64,000 nucleotides of DNA, from positions 1 to 64,000 of the forward strand of contig NZ_FNBT01000002.1 in NCBI RefSeq assembly GCF_900102425.1. The letters run 5' to 3'. The notes under the pieces were generated by a model that did no database searches, was not told the origin of the DNA, and worked only from the letters and a program-made list of their open reading frames with translations. Position numbers and translations under genes: made by a program. Every line of letters begins with the position of its first letter. Within the stretch, counting starts at the first letter, position 1. This stretch comes from Blastococcus aurantiacus (GTDB lineage: Bacteria; Actinomycetota; Actinomycetes; Mycobacteriales; Geodermatophilaceae). Below, piece by piece: positions 7,931-17,153 of this stretch.

Positions 7931-10006
7931 GTGTTCCGTGCGCCGTACCCGCGCATGACCTATCCCTTCAGCGCCGTCGTCGGCATGGACGACATGCGGC
8001 TGGCCCTGCTGCTCAACGCCGTCTCCCCCGCGGTCGGCGGCGTGCTGGTGCGCGGCGAGAAGGGCACGGCCAAGTCGACGGCTGTCCGCGCATTGGCCGC
8101 CGTCCTGCCGCCGGTCGCGGTCGTGGCCGGCTGCCGGTTCGCCTGCGACCCCGCCGCTCCTGACCCCGCCTGCCCGGACGGCCCGCACGAGCCGACCACC
8201 GGCGGTCCGGTGCGTCCGGCGCGGTTGGTCGAGCTGCCCGTGGGTGCCTCCGAGGACCGCGTGGTCGGCTCGCTGGACCTCGAGCGCGCGCTCACGGAGG
8301 GCGTCAAGGCTTTCGAGCCCGGCCTGCTGGCCGCCGCCCACCGGGGCGTGCTCTACGTCGACGAGGTCAACCTGCTGCACGACCACCTGGTCGACCTGCT
8401 GCTGGACGCCGCGGCCATGGGCACCGCCTACGTCGAGCGCGAGGGCGTCTCCGTCCGGCACGCCGCCCGCTTCCTGCTCGTCGGGACGATGAACCCCGAG
8501 GAGGGCGAACTGCGGCCGCAGCTGCTCGACCGCTTCGGCCTCACCGTCGAGGTGGCCGCGCCACGTGACCCGGCCGCCCGGGCCGAGGTGGTGCGCCGGC
8601 GGTTCGCCTCCGACGCCGATCCGGCCGGGTTCGCCGCCGCGTGGTCGGGCGAGGAGACCGGGCTGGCCGCCCGCATCGCCGACGCCCGCGCCCGACTGCC
8701 GCACGTCGTCCTCTCCGACGCCGCGCTGCAGCAGGTGACCGCGGTCTGCGCCGCCTTCGACGTCGACGGCCTCCGCGCCGACCTGGTCACCGCCCGCGCC
8801 GCGATCGCACACGCCGCCTGGTGCGGCCGCGACGAGGTGACCGAGGACGACGTCCGGGTGGCCGCCCGCCTCGCACTCCCCCACCGCCGCCGTCGCAACC
8901 CCTTCGACGCCCCCGGCCTGGACGACGAGACGCTGGAGCAGGCGCTGTCCGACAGCCGCCCGGAGGACGACGGCCCCGACGACGACGGCCCCGACGGCGG
9001 CGGCCCCGACGGCGGCGGTGCACCTCCTCCGCCGCCCTCCGGCGCTCCCGACGACACCGGCGCGTCGGCTCCCGAGGGCCAGGATGGCCATCCTGGCCCT
9101 GACGACACCGGCGGGCCGACGACGGCGCCGCGCGGCGAGGGCGGCGGCCGCGCCGAGGCCTCCTCCGCACCCGACCGGGCCGCGGTCGCGCCGTCCGAGC
9201 CGTTCCGCGCGCGGCGACTGGAGGTGCCCGGCATCGGTGCCGGTGCGTCCGGCCGGCGGTCGCGGGCGCGCTCCGAGCGTGGCCGGGTGGTGGGTTCGAC
9301 CACGCCGGGCGGCAGCGTCACGAAGCTGCACCTGGTCGACACCGTGCTGGCCGCCGCGCCGCACCAGCGGGCACGCGGCCGCACCGGTCCGGGCCTGCGG
9401 ATCGCCCGCGAGGACCTGCGCCAGGCCGTGCTCGAGGGCCGCGAGGGCAACCTCGTCCTGTTCGTGGTCGACGCGAGCGGCTCGATGGGCTCGCGGGCGC
9501 GGATGGGTGCGGTCAAGGGCGCCGTCCTCTCCCTGCTCCTGGACGCCTACCAGCGCCGCGACAAGGTCGGCCTGGTCACCTTCCGCGGCACCTCGGCCGA
9601 GGTCGCGCTGCCGCCCACCTGGTCGGTGGAGGCGGCCGCCACCCGGCTGACCGACCTGCCGACCGGCGGCCGCACCCCGCTGGCCGCGGGGCTGCTCGCG
9701 GCGCACGACGTCCTCCGGGTCGAGCGCATCCGCGATCCGCAGCGCCGCCCGCTGCTGGTCGTCGTCACCGACGGCCGGGCCACGGGCGCCCGGGGCAGCA
9801 GCTCGCTGGCCGAGGCCCAGGCCGCGGCGCGGCTGCTCGCGTCCACGGGCGCCGCCTCCGTCGTCGTCGACTGCGAGTCCGGCCCGGTCCGGCTCGGCCT
9901 GGCCGGGGCACTCGGGACGGCGCTGGGCGCGCAGACCCTGCGCCTGGAGGAGCTGGCCGCCGACGCGCTGGCCGCCACCGTCCGCAGCGCACGACGGGCG
10001 GCCTGA
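7931..10006 (+). CDS. ChlI/ChlD-type (magnesium/cobalt chelatase) AAA+ ATPase with VWA domain
   Basis: A 691-residue fusion of an AAA+ ATPase and a von Willebrand A domain, as in BchI/BchD and mycobacterial Rv2850c. Walker A is GEKGTAKST (42-50), Walker B is VLYVDEVNLL (about 140), and sensor motifs lie in GTMNPEEGELRPQLLDRFGL. A Pro/Gly/Asp-rich linker (about 335-450) precedes the VWA domain, whose MIDAS is DASGSMGS (about 514). It probably powers cobalt insertion together with a CobN-type subunit, which is not in this window. GTG 7931 is preceded by GGGGAGAGG. An ATG at 7955 lacks a site. It is the first gene after the cobalamin riboswitch. A 26-bp perfect palindrome sits in its linker (9075-9100). 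Confidence 0.9.
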   Translation: MFRAPYPRMTYPFSAVVGMDDMRLALLLNAVSPAVGGVLVRGEKGTAKSTAVRALAAVLPPVAVVAGCRFACDPAAPDPACPDGPHEPTTGGPVRPARLVELPVGASEDRVVGSLDLERALTEGVKAFEPGLLAAAHRGVLYVDEVNLLHDHLVDLLLDAAAMGTAYVEREGVSVRHAARFLLVGTMNPEEGELRPQLLDRFGLTVEVAAPRDPAARAEVVRRRFASDADPAGFAAAWSGEETGLAARIADARARLPHVVLSDAALQQVTAVCAAFDVDGLRADLVTARAAIAHAAWCGRDEVTEDDVRVAARLALPHRRRRNPFDAPGLDDETLEQALSDSRPEDDGPDDDGPDGGGPDGGGAPPPPPSGAPDDTGASAPEGQDGHPGPDDTGGPTTAPRGEGGGRAEASSAPDRAAVAPSEPFRARRLEVPGIGAGASGRRSRARSERGRVVGSTTPGGSVTKLHLVDTVLAAAPHQRARGRTGPGLRIAREDLRQAVLEGREGNLVLFVVDASGSMGSRARMGAVKGAVLSLLLDAYQRRDKVGLVTFRGTSAEVALPPTWSVEAAATRLTDLPTGGRTPLAAGLLAAHDVLRVERIRDPQRRPLLVVVTDGRATGARGSSSLAEAQAAARLLASTGAASVVVDCESGPVRLGLAGALGTALGAQTLRLEELAADALAATVRSARRAA
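9075..9100. repeat. 26-bp perfect palindrome inside the chlID linker
   Basis: AGGGCCAGGATGG (9075-9087) is followed directly by its exact reverse complement (9088-9100). In frame it codes for EGQDGHPGP within a low-complexity linker that tolerates length change. Nothing in the protein requires such symmetry. It looks like a REP-like or other dispersed palindromic element that entered the gene. The core CAGGATG also occurs at 63903-63909 and, as CATCCTG, at 4649-4655. Confidence 0.55.
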
Positions 10007-10007
10007 C

Positions 10008-10622
10008 ATGCCTCAGGGGAAGGTCGCGGTCGACCCGAAGGACGGGCTGACGACGCGGCAGCGGCGCAACCGGCCGCTGCTCGTTGTGCACACCGGCGTG
10101 ATGAAGGGGAAGTCCACCGCCGCCTTCGGGATGGCGATGCGCGCCTGGAACCAGGGCTGGTCGATCGCGGTCTACCAGTTCGTCAAGAGCGCCAAGTGGA
10201 AGGTCGGCGAGGAGAACGCGCTGAGCGCCCTGGGCCGGCTGCACGAGCAGACCGGTGAGGGCGGTCCCGTGGTCTGGCACAAGATGGGCTCCGGCTGGAG
10301 CTGGTCGCGCCGCGCCGGCACCGAGACCGACCACGCCGCCGACGCCGCCGAGGGCTGGGCGCAGATCAAGCGCGACCTGGCCGCGGAGGCACACCGCTTC
10401 TACGTGCTGGACGAGTTCACCTACCCGATGAAGTGGGGCTGGGTGGACGTCGACGACGTCGTCGAGACCCTCGCGAACCGACCGGGCACCCAGCACGTGG
10501 TGATCACCGGGCGGGACGCGCACCCGGCCCTGGTCGAGGCCGCCGACCTGGTGGTGGAGATGACCAAGGTCAAGCACCCCATGGACGCAGGCCAGAAGGG
10601 CCAGCGGGGGATCGAGTGGTGA
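10008..10622 (+). CDS. cobO: Cob(I)yrinic acid a,c-diamide adenosyltransferase CobO/BtuR
   Basis: Transfers adenosyl from ATP to cobalt(I) corrinoids. The 204-residue product has the CobA/CobO P-loop variant GVMKGKSTAAFGMAMRAW, the YQFVKSAKW block, the Walker B-like FYVLDEFTYPMKWGW and the C-terminal [19 protein letters not shown], all typical of the BtuR family. The ATG follows the chlID stop by one base. The stop overlaps the cobB GTG. In M. tuberculosis the orthologues lie in the same order (Rv2850c, Rv2849c, Rv2848c). Confidence 0.96.
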   Translation: MPQGKVAVDPKDGLTTRQRRNRPLLVVHTGVMKGKSTAAFGMAMRAWNQGWSIAVYQFVKSAKWKVGEENALSALGRLHEQTGEGGPVVWHKMGSGWSWSRRAGTETDHAADAAEGWAQIKRDLAAEAHRFYVLDEFTYPMKWGWVDVDDVVETLANRPGTQHVVITGRDAHPALVEAADLVVEMTKVKHPMDAGQKGQRGIEW

Positions 10623-12004
10623 CCGTGCCGCGGCTGGTCGTGGCCGCGCCGTCGTCCAACGCGGGCAAGACGTCGGTGGCCACCGGGCTGATCGCCGCGC
10701 TCACCGCGCGCGGGCTCACCGTCTCGCCGCACAAGGTCGGCCCCGACTACATCGACCCCGGCTACCACGCCCTCGCGGCCGGCCGCCCCGGCCGCAACCT
10801 CGACCCGTGGATGGTGGGCGAGGAGCGGATCGCCCCGCTGTTCCTCCGCGGCGCCCTGCACCCCCGGCCTGCCGACGTCGCCGTCGTCGAGGGCGTGATG
10901 GGCCTGTTCGACGGCGCCAGCCACCCCTCGGCCGAGCCGGGCTTCTCCTCGACCGCGCACGTCGCCCGGCTGCTGCAGGCGCCCGTCGTGCTCGTCGTCG
11001 ACGGCTCCTCGCAGGCGCGGTCGGTGGCGGCCCTCGTGCACGGGTTCGCGACGTTCGACCCCGCGGTCCGGCTCGGCGGCGTCGTCCTCAACCGGGTGGG
11101 CAGCGACCGGCACGAGGCGATCCTGCGCGAGGCGCTGGCCGACGCCGGGGTGCCGGTGCTCGGCGCGGTCCGCCGGCTGGAGCAGCTGCACACCCCGTCC
11201 CGGCACCTCGGGCTGATCCCGGCGGCCGAGCGGTCCGGCGAGGCGCTGGCGACGGTCCGGGGCCTCGGCGAGGTCGTGGGCGCCGCCGTCGACCTGGACG
11301 CCGTGCTCGCCCTCGCGCGGTCGGCTCCCCCGCTGGACGCCGCGCCCTGGGACCCGGCCGCGGAGGTCTCCCCCGTCCCCGGCCGCCCGAGGATCGCCGT
11401 CGCGGGCGGTCCGGCCTTCACCTTCGGCTACGCGGAGACCACCGAGCTGCTCGAGGCCGCGGGGGCCGAGGTCGTCGTCGTCGACCCGCTGCGCGACGAG
11501 TTGCTGCCGCCCGGCACCGCCGGGCTGGTCGTCGGCGGCGGCTTCCCCGAGGTGCACGCCGCGGAGCTGTCGGCGAACGGGTCGCTGCGCGCCGACGTCG
11601 CCGCGCTCGCGGCCCGCGGCGCACCGGTCGCCGCCGAGTGCGCCGGGCTGCTCTACCTCGGCCGCGAGCTGGACGGCCGACCGATGTGCGGCGTCCTCGA
11701 CGTGGCGACGGCGATGTCGCCCCGGCTGACCCTGGGCTACCGGGCCGCGGTCGCCGTCGCCGACTCGGTGCTCGCGCCGGCCGGCACCCGCGTGCGCGGC
11801 CACGAGTTCCACCGCACGCACGCCCACCCGCCGGCCGGCCCCACCGGCGCCTGGGCGTGGTCCGGAGCCGGACCCGAGGGCTTCGTCAGCGGCAGCGTGC
11901 ACGCCTCCTACCTGCACCTCCACTGGGCCGGCTCCCCGCAGCTCGCCGCCCGCTTCGTCACCGAGTGCGCCCGTCGATCGGAGAACGTCCGTGCACATCG
12001 CTGA
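10619..12004 (+). CDS. cobB: Hydrogenobyrinate/cobyrinate a,c-diamide synthase CobB/CbiA
   Basis: ATP- and glutamine-dependent amidation of the a and c side chains. The 461-residue product has an N-terminal dethiobiotin synthetase-like ATPase domain (P-loop [36 protein letters not shown]) and a C-terminal class I glutamine amidotransferase domain with the nucleophile Cys in [10 protein letters not shown] and the His in [12 protein letters not shown] 10619 overlaps the cobO stop as GTGA. The 3' end overlaps cbiM by 14 bases. Confidence 0.96.
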   Translation: MTVPRLVVAAPSSNAGKTSVATGLIAALTARGLTVSPHKVGPDYIDPGYHALAAGRPGRNLDPWMVGEERIAPLFLRGALHPRPADVAVVEGVMGLFDGASHPSAEPGFSSTAHVARLLQAPVVLVVDGSSQARSVAALVHGFATFDPAVRLGGVVLNRVGSDRHEAILREALADAGVPVLGAVRRLEQLHTPSRHLGLIPAAERSGEALATVRGLGEVVGAAVDLDAVLALARSAPPLDAAPWDPAAEVSPVPGRPRIAVAGGPAFTFGYAETTELLEAAGAEVVVVDPLRDELLPPGTAGLVVGGGFPEVHAAELSANGSLRADVAALAARGAPVAAECAGLLYLGRELDGRPMCGVLDVATAMSPRLTLGYRAAVAVADSVLAPAGTRVRGHEFHRTHAHPPAGPTGAWAWSGAGPEGFVSGSVHASYLHLHWAGSPQLAARFVTECARRSENVRAHR

Positions 12005-12686
12005 AGGTTTCCTCCCGGCCGGGCACGCCGCCGGTTGGACGATCGCCGCTGCCCCGTTCGTCGTGCACGGCGCCCGCGCCGTGGTGAAGGAGGTGCGGGA
12101 GAACCCCGAGTCCACGTTGCTGCTCGGCGCGGCCGGGGCCTTCACCTTCGTGCTCAGCGCCATCAAGCTGCCGAGCGTCACCGGCAGCTCCAGCCACCCG
12201 ACCGGCACCGGTCCCGGAGCGATCCTCTTCCGGCCACCGGTGATGGCTCTGCTGGGCACCGTCGTGCTGCTGTTCCAGGCGCTGCTCCTGGCGCACGGCG
12301 GGCTGACCACGCTCGGCGCGAACGCCTTCGCCTTCGCCGTCGTCGGGCCGTGGGCCGGGTACGGCGCCTACCGGCTGGCCCGCGCCGCCGGCGCCGGCCT
12401 GCTCCCCGCGGTGTTCGCCGCCGTCGCGCTGGCCGACCTGGCCACCTACGTCACCACGTCGTTCCAGCTGGCGCTGGCCTTCCCCGACGCGGAGAGCGGC
12501 CTGGCCGGTGCGCTGCTGAAGTTCCTCGGCGTCTTCGCGGTCACCCAGATCCCGCTGGCCGTGGGCGAGGGCCTGCTCGGCGTCCTGCTCTTCCGCGTGC
12601 TCACCGTCAACGCCCGCCCCGAGCTCGAGCGGCTCGGGATCCTGACGCCCGCCCCCGTCGCGACAGCTGCCGGAGGTGCCGCATGA
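11991..12686 (+). CDS. cbiM: ECF cobalt transporter substrate-binding subunit CbiM
   Basis: Integral membrane S-component of the cobalt ECF importer. The 231-residue product begins MHIAEGFL, the conserved start in which the N-terminal Met-His region forms the metal site. About six to seven hydrophobic segments follow, including the conserved [17 protein letters not shown] loop with its His. The GTG start lies inside cobB, and the stop overlaps cbiN as ATGA. It imports Co2+ for the corrin pathway in the same operon. Confidence 0.95.
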   Translation: MHIAEGFLPAGHAAGWTIAAAPFVVHGARAVVKEVRENPESTLLLGAAGAFTFVLSAIKLPSVTGSSSHPTGTGPGAILFRPPVMALLGTVVLLFQALLLAHGGLTTLGANAFAFAVVGPWAGYGAYRLARAAGAGLLPAVFAAVALADLATYVTTSFQLALAFPDAESGLAGALLKFLGVFAVTQIPLAVGEGLLGVLLFRVLTVNARPELERLGILTPAPVATAAGGAA

Positions 12687-12988
12687 CCCGCCGCACGCTC
12701 GTGAACGCGCTGCTCGTCCTCGCCGTCGTCGCCCTCTTCGCCGTCCCGCTGCTGATCGACGGCGGCAGCTCGGAGTACGGCGGCACCGACGCCGCCGTCA
12801 CCGAGGAGCTGGAGGCCGACGGCTACACCCCCTGGTTCGACTCGCTGTTCAGCCCGGCCGGCGAGGTCGAGTCCGGGCTGTTCGCGCTGCAGGCCGCCCT
12901 CGGCGGTGGGGTGCTCGGCTACGTCCTCGGTCGGCTGCGGGGACGACGCACCCCGACCCCGGCTGCCCCGGGAGCCGGCGAGCAGTGA
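12683..12988 (+). CDS. cbiN: Cobalt ECF transporter accessory subunit CbiN
   Basis: A 101-residue membrane protein with two transmembrane segments (about 5-25 and 68-86) and the extracellular loop [25 protein letters not shown], matching CbiN. It helps load metal into CbiM. ATG overlaps the cbiM stop, and the stop overlaps the cbiQ GTG. Confidence 0.92.
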   Translation: MTRRTLVNALLVLAVVALFAVPLLIDGGSSEYGGTDAAVTEELEADGYTPWFDSLFSPAGEVESGLFALQAALGGGVLGYVLGRLRGRRTPTPAAPGAGEQ

Positions 12989-13722
12989 CCGGTCTGGCCG
13001 TCGACGACGCGGCGTGGGCCAGCGCCTGGCGCCGGCGCGCGCCGGGCGACAAGGTGCTGCTCTGCGGCGGCCTGGTCGTCACCGCCCTCGTGCTGCCCGC
13101 GTGGCCGGGCAGCGCCCTCGTCGCCGTCGTCGCGGTGGCGCTCGCCCTCGGCCCGGCCCGGGTACCGGCCCGCACCTTCGCCCGGGCGGTCCGCTGGCCG
13201 CTGGCGTTCGTCGCGGTGGGGGCGGTCACCGCGGTGGTCGAGGTGGGGGGCGACGGGGTCGGCTGGGCGCCGGACGCTGCGGCGCACGCCGGCTCGCTGG
13301 TCGGGCACGCGGTGGCCGGGAGCGCCGCGGTGCTGCTCCTGGCCACGACGACGCCGATGTCCGACCTGCTGCCCGCGCTGCGCCGTGCCCGGGTGCCGGC
13401 GGCGGTCGTCGAGGTCGCCTCGGTGACGTACCGCCTGCTGTTCGTGCTGCTGGACAGCCTGCGCGCTGTCCGCGAGGCGCAGGCCGCACGGATGGGCTAT
13501 TCGTCGCTGCGCCGCTCCTACCGCTCGTCGGGCGCGCTGGCCGCGGCGGTGCTCACCCGGTCCTGGGACCGCGCCCGCCGCATGCAGGAGGGGCTGGCCG
13601 GCCGCGGCATGGACACGGGTCTGCGGGTGCTGCCCGAGGTGCTGCCCTCGTCCCGCCCGTTCCTGGCCGCCACCGCCGCCGGGCTCACCACCATCGTCGC
13701 GACGTCGGCGGTGCTGGCGTGA
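12985..13722 (+). CDS. cbiQ: Cobalt ECF transporter transmembrane subunit CbiQ
   Basis: EcfT-type coupling subunit of 245 residues. It has several hydrophobic segments, the cytoplasmic Ala-Arg-Gly-like coupling helices [10 protein letters not shown] and [10 protein letters not shown], and the [13 protein letters not shown] segment. Both AR(M)G and GRG motifs expected for contact with the ATPase are present. GTG overlaps the cbiN stop (GTGA, 12985-12988) and the stop overlaps cbiO. Confidence 0.93.
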   Translation: MTGLAVDDAAWASAWRRRAPGDKVLLCGGLVVTALVLPAWPGSALVAVVAVALALGPARVPARTFARAVRWPLAFVAVGAVTAVVEVGGDGVGWAPDAAAHAGSLVGHAVAGSAAVLLLATTTPMSDLLPALRRARVPAAVVEVASVTYRLLFVLLDSLRAVREAQAARMGYSSLRRSYRSSGALAAAVLTRSWDRARRMQEGLAGRGMDTGLRVLPEVLPSSRPFLAATAAGLTTIVATSAVLA

Positions 13723-14579
13723 GCCACCGGACGCTGACCGCGACCGGGTTGGTGGCCGGGTACGAACGTGGCCGCCCCGTGCTGGAGGGCGCTTCGCTGA
13801 CCGTGCCGGCGGGCCGGCGGCTGGCCGTGCTGGGTGCCAACGGTTCGGGGAAGACGACGCTGCTGCGCTGCCTGTCCGGAGCGCTGGTGCCCTCGGCCGG
13901 CGAGGTGAGCGTCGACGGCGCTCGTCTGGGCCACGGCCGCCGGGCGCTGCGGGCGCACCGGCAGGAGGTCCAGCTGGTGCTGCAGGACCCCGACGACCAG
14001 CTGTTCAGCGCGTCGGTGGCGCAGGACGTCTCGTTCGGGCCGCTCAACCTCGGCCTGCCCGAGCGGGAGGTGCGCACCCGGGTGGCCGAGGCGCTGGCGC
14101 TGCTGGCCGTCGACGACCTCGCGGCGCGTCCGACCCACCAGCTCTCCTACGGCGAGCGCAAGCGGGTGGCGATCGCCGGGGCGGTGGCCATGCGCCCGTG
14201 CGTGCTGCTGCTCGACGAGCCGACGGCGGGCCTGGACCCCTCGGCCGTCGCCGAGACGCTGGCCGCGCTCGCCCGCCTGCAGGAGCACGACGCGACCGTG
14301 GTCATGAGCACGCACGACGTCGACCTGGCCCTGCGCTGGGCCGACGAGGTGGCGGTGGTGGTCGACCGCCGGGTGGTGCAGGGCGAGCCCCAGACGCTGC
14401 TCGGCGACGACGACCTGCTGCGGCGGGCCCGGCTGGACCGCCCCTGGGCGCTGACCGTGGGGGTCCGCCTCCGCGCCCTCGGCCTGCTGCCCGACGGCCC
14501 GCTCCCCCGGGACGCCGCCGGGCTGCTCGCCGGCCTCCCCGACCGCCCCCTGTCCGACCGATCCACGGTGCCGACGTGA
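13719..14579 (+). CDS. cbiO: Cobalt ECF transporter ATPase CbiO
   Basis: ABC ATPase of the cobalt importer, 286 residues. Walker A is [12 protein letters not shown]-loop [12 protein letters not shown], signature [11 protein letters not shown], Walker [13 protein letters not shown] and the H-loop [12 protein letters not shown]. The C-terminal 60 residues extend beyond the ATPase core. GTG overlaps the cbiQ stop (GTGA), and the stop overlaps the next gene in the same way, so the whole run is translationally coupled. Confidence 0.95.
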   Translation: MSHRTLTATGLVAGYERGRPVLEGASLTVPAGRRLAVLGANGSGKTTLLRCLSGALVPSAGEVSVDGARLGHGRRALRAHRQEVQLVLQDPDDQLFSASVAQDVSFGPLNLGLPEREVRTRVAEALALLAVDDLAARPTHQLSYGERKRVAIAGAVAMRPCVLLLDEPTAGLDPSAVAETLAALARLQEHDATVVMSTHDVDLALRWADEVAVVVDRRVVQGEPQTLLGDDDLLRRARLDRPWALTVGVRLRALGLLPDGPLPRDAAGLLAGLPDRPLSDRSTVPT

Positions 14580-15979
14580 CCACCGTCGGGCTGGGCGCGG
14601 TCTCCGGCGTGACCGCGGACGAGGTGCTCGCCGCGGTCGACGCGGTGCTGCCTGCCGCGACGGTCGGCGTGCGCATCGCGACCCTGGACGTCCGGGCCGC
14701 GGAGCCAGGCCTCCGGGAAGCGGCCGACCGGCGGGGCTGGGCGCTCGTCGGTCACCCGGCCGCGGAGCTGGCCCGGGTCCCGGTGCCCACGCCGTCCGCC
14801 CGGGTGGCGGCCGCCGTCGGGACCGGCTCGGTGGCCGAGGCGGCCGCGCTGCTGCACGGCGGCACGCTCACCGTGCCCAAGACGGTGCACGGCCGGGTGA
14901 CCGTGGCGGTGGCCGTGGCCGTGGCACCGGCGGATCCGGACCTCTCCCACCACGGCGACGCGGAACTCGCCCCGGGTCTGGTCGACCTGGCCGTCAACGT
15001 CCGCGCCGACGCACCGCCGCCGTGGCTGCGCGCCGTCCTGCACGCCTCGATCGACGCCGCGGCCGCCTATCCGGACCCGGCGCCCGCCCGGACCGCGGTC
15101 GCCGCCGCGCACGGCCGCCCCGACGACGAGGTGCTGCTCACCGCCGGCGCCGCGGAGGCCTTCGTCCTGGTGGCCCGGGCACTGCGTCCGCGCCTCGCGG
15201 CCGTCGTCCACCCCTCCTTCACCGAGCCGGAGGCGGCGCTGCGGGCCGCCGGGCACCCGGTCACCCGGGTCCTCCTGCCCGCCGACGACGGCCGGCGGCT
15301 CGACCCGGCCGCCGTGCCCGAGGACGCCGACCTCGTGGTGCTCGGCAACCCGACGAACCCGACCTCGGTGCTCCATCCCGCCGCGACCGTCGCCGCCCTC
15401 GCCCGCCCGGGCCGGGTGCTGCTGGTGGACGAGGCGTTCGCCGACACGGTGCCCGGGGAGCCGGAGTCGCTGGCGGACCGGCGCGACCTCCCCGGGCTGC
15501 TGGTGGTGCGCAGCCTCACGAAGACCTGGGGGCTGGCCGGGGTGCGCGTCGGCTACGCCGTCGGGCCCGCTCCGCTGATCGCCCGCCTCGCCGCGCAGCA
15601 GCCGCAGTGGCCGGTCTCCACCCCCGCGCTCGCCGCACTGGCCGCGTGCACCACGCCGGAGGCGCGCGCCGAGGCCGAGCAGGCCGCCCAGGACCTCACC
15701 GGCTGGCGCACGACGCTGCTCGAGTGCCTGCCGCCGTCGGTCGTCGTCGAGGGCGATCCGCGCTCCTCGTTCGTCCTCCTGCGCGTGCCGGACGGGCTCG
15801 CCGTGCGCGAGGAGCTGCGCCGCCGCGGCTGGGCGGTGCGCCGCGGGGACACCTTCCCGGGGCTCACCGGCGACCACCTGCGGGTGGCGGTGCGCCGGCC
15901 GGAGGTCTCGCGCGCCTTCGCCGCCGTCCTCGCCGACGTCGTCGCCGGCACCACTCCGTACACCTCGGAGGTGCCGTGA
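14576..15979 (+). CDS. Fused CobE/CbiG-C domain and CobC-like aminotransferase (threonine-phosphate decarboxylase family)
   Basis: A 467-residue two-domain protein. Residues 1-120 are a CobE/CbiG C-terminal-like domain ([53 protein letters not shown]). Residues about 125-467 are a PLP fold-type I enzyme like M. tuberculosis Rv2231c (CobC), with the expected Lys in [21 protein letters not shown] at the cofactor Asp and [11 protein letters not shown]. The second domain probably makes aminopropanol phosphate for the nucleotide loop. CobE is needed in the aerobic ring pathway but its reaction is unclear. The fusion joins a ring-building and a side-chain function. GTG overlaps cbiO. Confidence 0.88.
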   Translation: MTTVGLGAVSGVTADEVLAAVDAVLPAATVGVRIATLDVRAAEPGLREAADRRGWALVGHPAAELARVPVPTPSARVAAAVGTGSVAEAAALLHGGTLTVPKTVHGRVTVAVAVAVAPADPDLSHHGDAELAPGLVDLAVNVRADAPPPWLRAVLHASIDAAAAYPDPAPARTAVAAAHGRPDDEVLLTAGAAEAFVLVARALRPRLAAVVHPSFTEPEAALRAAGHPVTRVLLPADDGRRLDPAAVPEDADLVVLGNPTNPTSVLHPAATVAALARPGRVLLVDEAFADTVPGEPESLADRRDLPGLLVVRSLTKTWGLAGVRVGYAVGPAPLIARLAAQQPQWPVSTPALAALAACTTPEARAEAEQAAQDLTGWRTTLLECLPPSVVVEGDPRSSFVLLRVPDGLAVREELRRRGWAVRRGDTFPGLTGDHLRVAVRRPEVSRAFAAVLADVVAGTTPYTSEVP

Positions 15980-17148
15980 GCACCTTTCTCCCCCGCCCGC
16001 CCGCGCCCTTGCTGCCGGTCGGCCTGCACCTGCACGACCGGCGGGTCGTCGTCGTCGGTGGCGGGCCGAGCGCCCACCTCGCGGCGGTCGGGCTGCTGGC
16101 GGCCGGGGCGCGGGTCACCGTCGTCGGCCCGGAGGTCGTCCCGGCGCTGGAGTCGCTCGCCGGCTCGGGCGCGCTGACCTGGCTGCCGCGCCCCTACGCC
16201 GCCGGTGACCTGGCGGCGGCCTGGTACGCCGTCACCGCCACCGGCGACCCCCTGGTGGACGACGCCGTCGCCGCCGACGCCGAGCGCGACCGGATCTTCT
16301 GCACCCGCGCCGACGCGCCGGAGGCCTCCAGCGCCACTCCCGCGCCCACCGGCCGCGAGGACCAGGCACCCGTCGGCGGGCCCGGGCGGGTCGTGCTCGT
16401 GGGCGGCGGTCCGGGCGACCCGGGGCTGATCACCGTCCGGGGACGGCAGGCGCTGGCGCAGGCCGACGTCGTCGTCGTCGACAACCTCGGCCCGCGCTCG
16501 CTGCTGGCCGGGTTGCAGCCCCACGTCGAGATCGTGGACGCCTCGAAGCTGCCCCGCGGGCGCGCCATGCCGCAGGAGGACATCAACGCGGTGCTGGTCT
16601 CCCGCGCGCTGGCAGGCAGGCGGGTGGTCCGGCTCAAGGGCGGCGACCCGTTCGTCTTCGGCCGCGGGATGGAGGAGGTGCTCGCCTGCGCGGCCGCGGA
16701 CGTCCCGGTCGAGGTGGTCCCCGGCGTGACGAGCGCGGTCGGGGTACCCGGCATCGCCGGCATCCCGGTGACCCACCGAGGGCTCACCCACGAGTTCGTC
16801 GTCGTCTCGGGGCACCTGCCGCCGGGGCATCCCCAGTCGCTCGTCGACTGGTCGGCGATCGGTCGCCTCCGGGGGACGGTGGTCGTGCTCATGGGTGTGG
16901 AGACCGCGCCGGCGATCGCCTCGGCCCTGATCCAGCACGGCCGCGCTCCGGAGACCCCGGTCGCCGTGGTGGTCGAGGGCACGACGGGCCGGGAGCGCAC
17001 GCTCCGGACGACGCTCGCCGGGGTCGGGACCACGATGGCCGATGAGGACGTCCGGCCGCCCGCGGTGTGGGTGGTCGGCGACGTCGTCGCTCTGGCAGGC
17101 GCGGTGCCGGTCCCCGCCTCAGCGGGTAGCCGGGGCTCCCGCGCGTAG
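15976..17148 (+). CDS. cobA: Uroporphyrinogen-III C-methyltransferase (CobA/CysG type) with short N-terminal Rossmann domain
   Basis: Methylates uroporphyrinogen III at C-2 and C-7 to precorrin-2, the entry step. Residues about 135-380 form the SUMT domain: VVLVGGGPGDPGLITVRG, VDNLGP, RLKGGDPFVFGRG, VVPGVTSAVGVPGIAGIPVTHRG. Residues 1-115 resemble the NAD-binding part of the CysG precorrin-2 dehydrogenase (VVVVGGGPSAHLAAVGLL), but the rest of that module, including the dimerisation region, is absent. The 390-residue size is close to what I recall for M. tuberculosis CysG (Rv2847c). Last gene of the riboswitch-led operon. GTG overlaps the preceding stop. Confidence 0.93.
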   Translation: MSTFLPRPPAPLLPVGLHLHDRRVVVVGGGPSAHLAAVGLLAAGARVTVVGPEVVPALESLAGSGALTWLPRPYAAGDLAAAWYAVTATGDPLVDDAVAADAERDRIFCTRADAPEASSATPAPTGREDQAPVGGPGRVVLVGGGPGDPGLITVRGRQALAQADVVVVDNLGPRSLLAGLQPHVEIVDASKLPRGRAMPQEDINAVLVSRALAGRRVVRLKGGDPFVFGRGMEEVLACAAADVPVEVVPGVTSAVGVPGIAGIPVTHRGLTHEFVVVSGHLPPGHPQSLVDWSAIGRLRGTVVVLMGVETAPAIASALIQHGRAPETPVAVVVEGTTGRERTLRTTLAGVGTTMADEDVRPPAVWVVGDVVALAGAVPVPASAGSRGSRA

Positions 17149-17153
17149 GCCAG

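Noticed and set aside
8941-9030. GAC/GGC-rich tandem pattern in the chlID linker as a minisatellite or CRISPR-like array
   Set aside because: It is a short in-frame Asp-Gly-Pro low-complexity linker. There are no spacers and no regular repeat-spacer structure.
7940-10009. Long - strand open frame opposite chlID
   Set aside because: Shadow of the chlID codons with no recognisable domain and low-complexity Gly/Arg/Val content.
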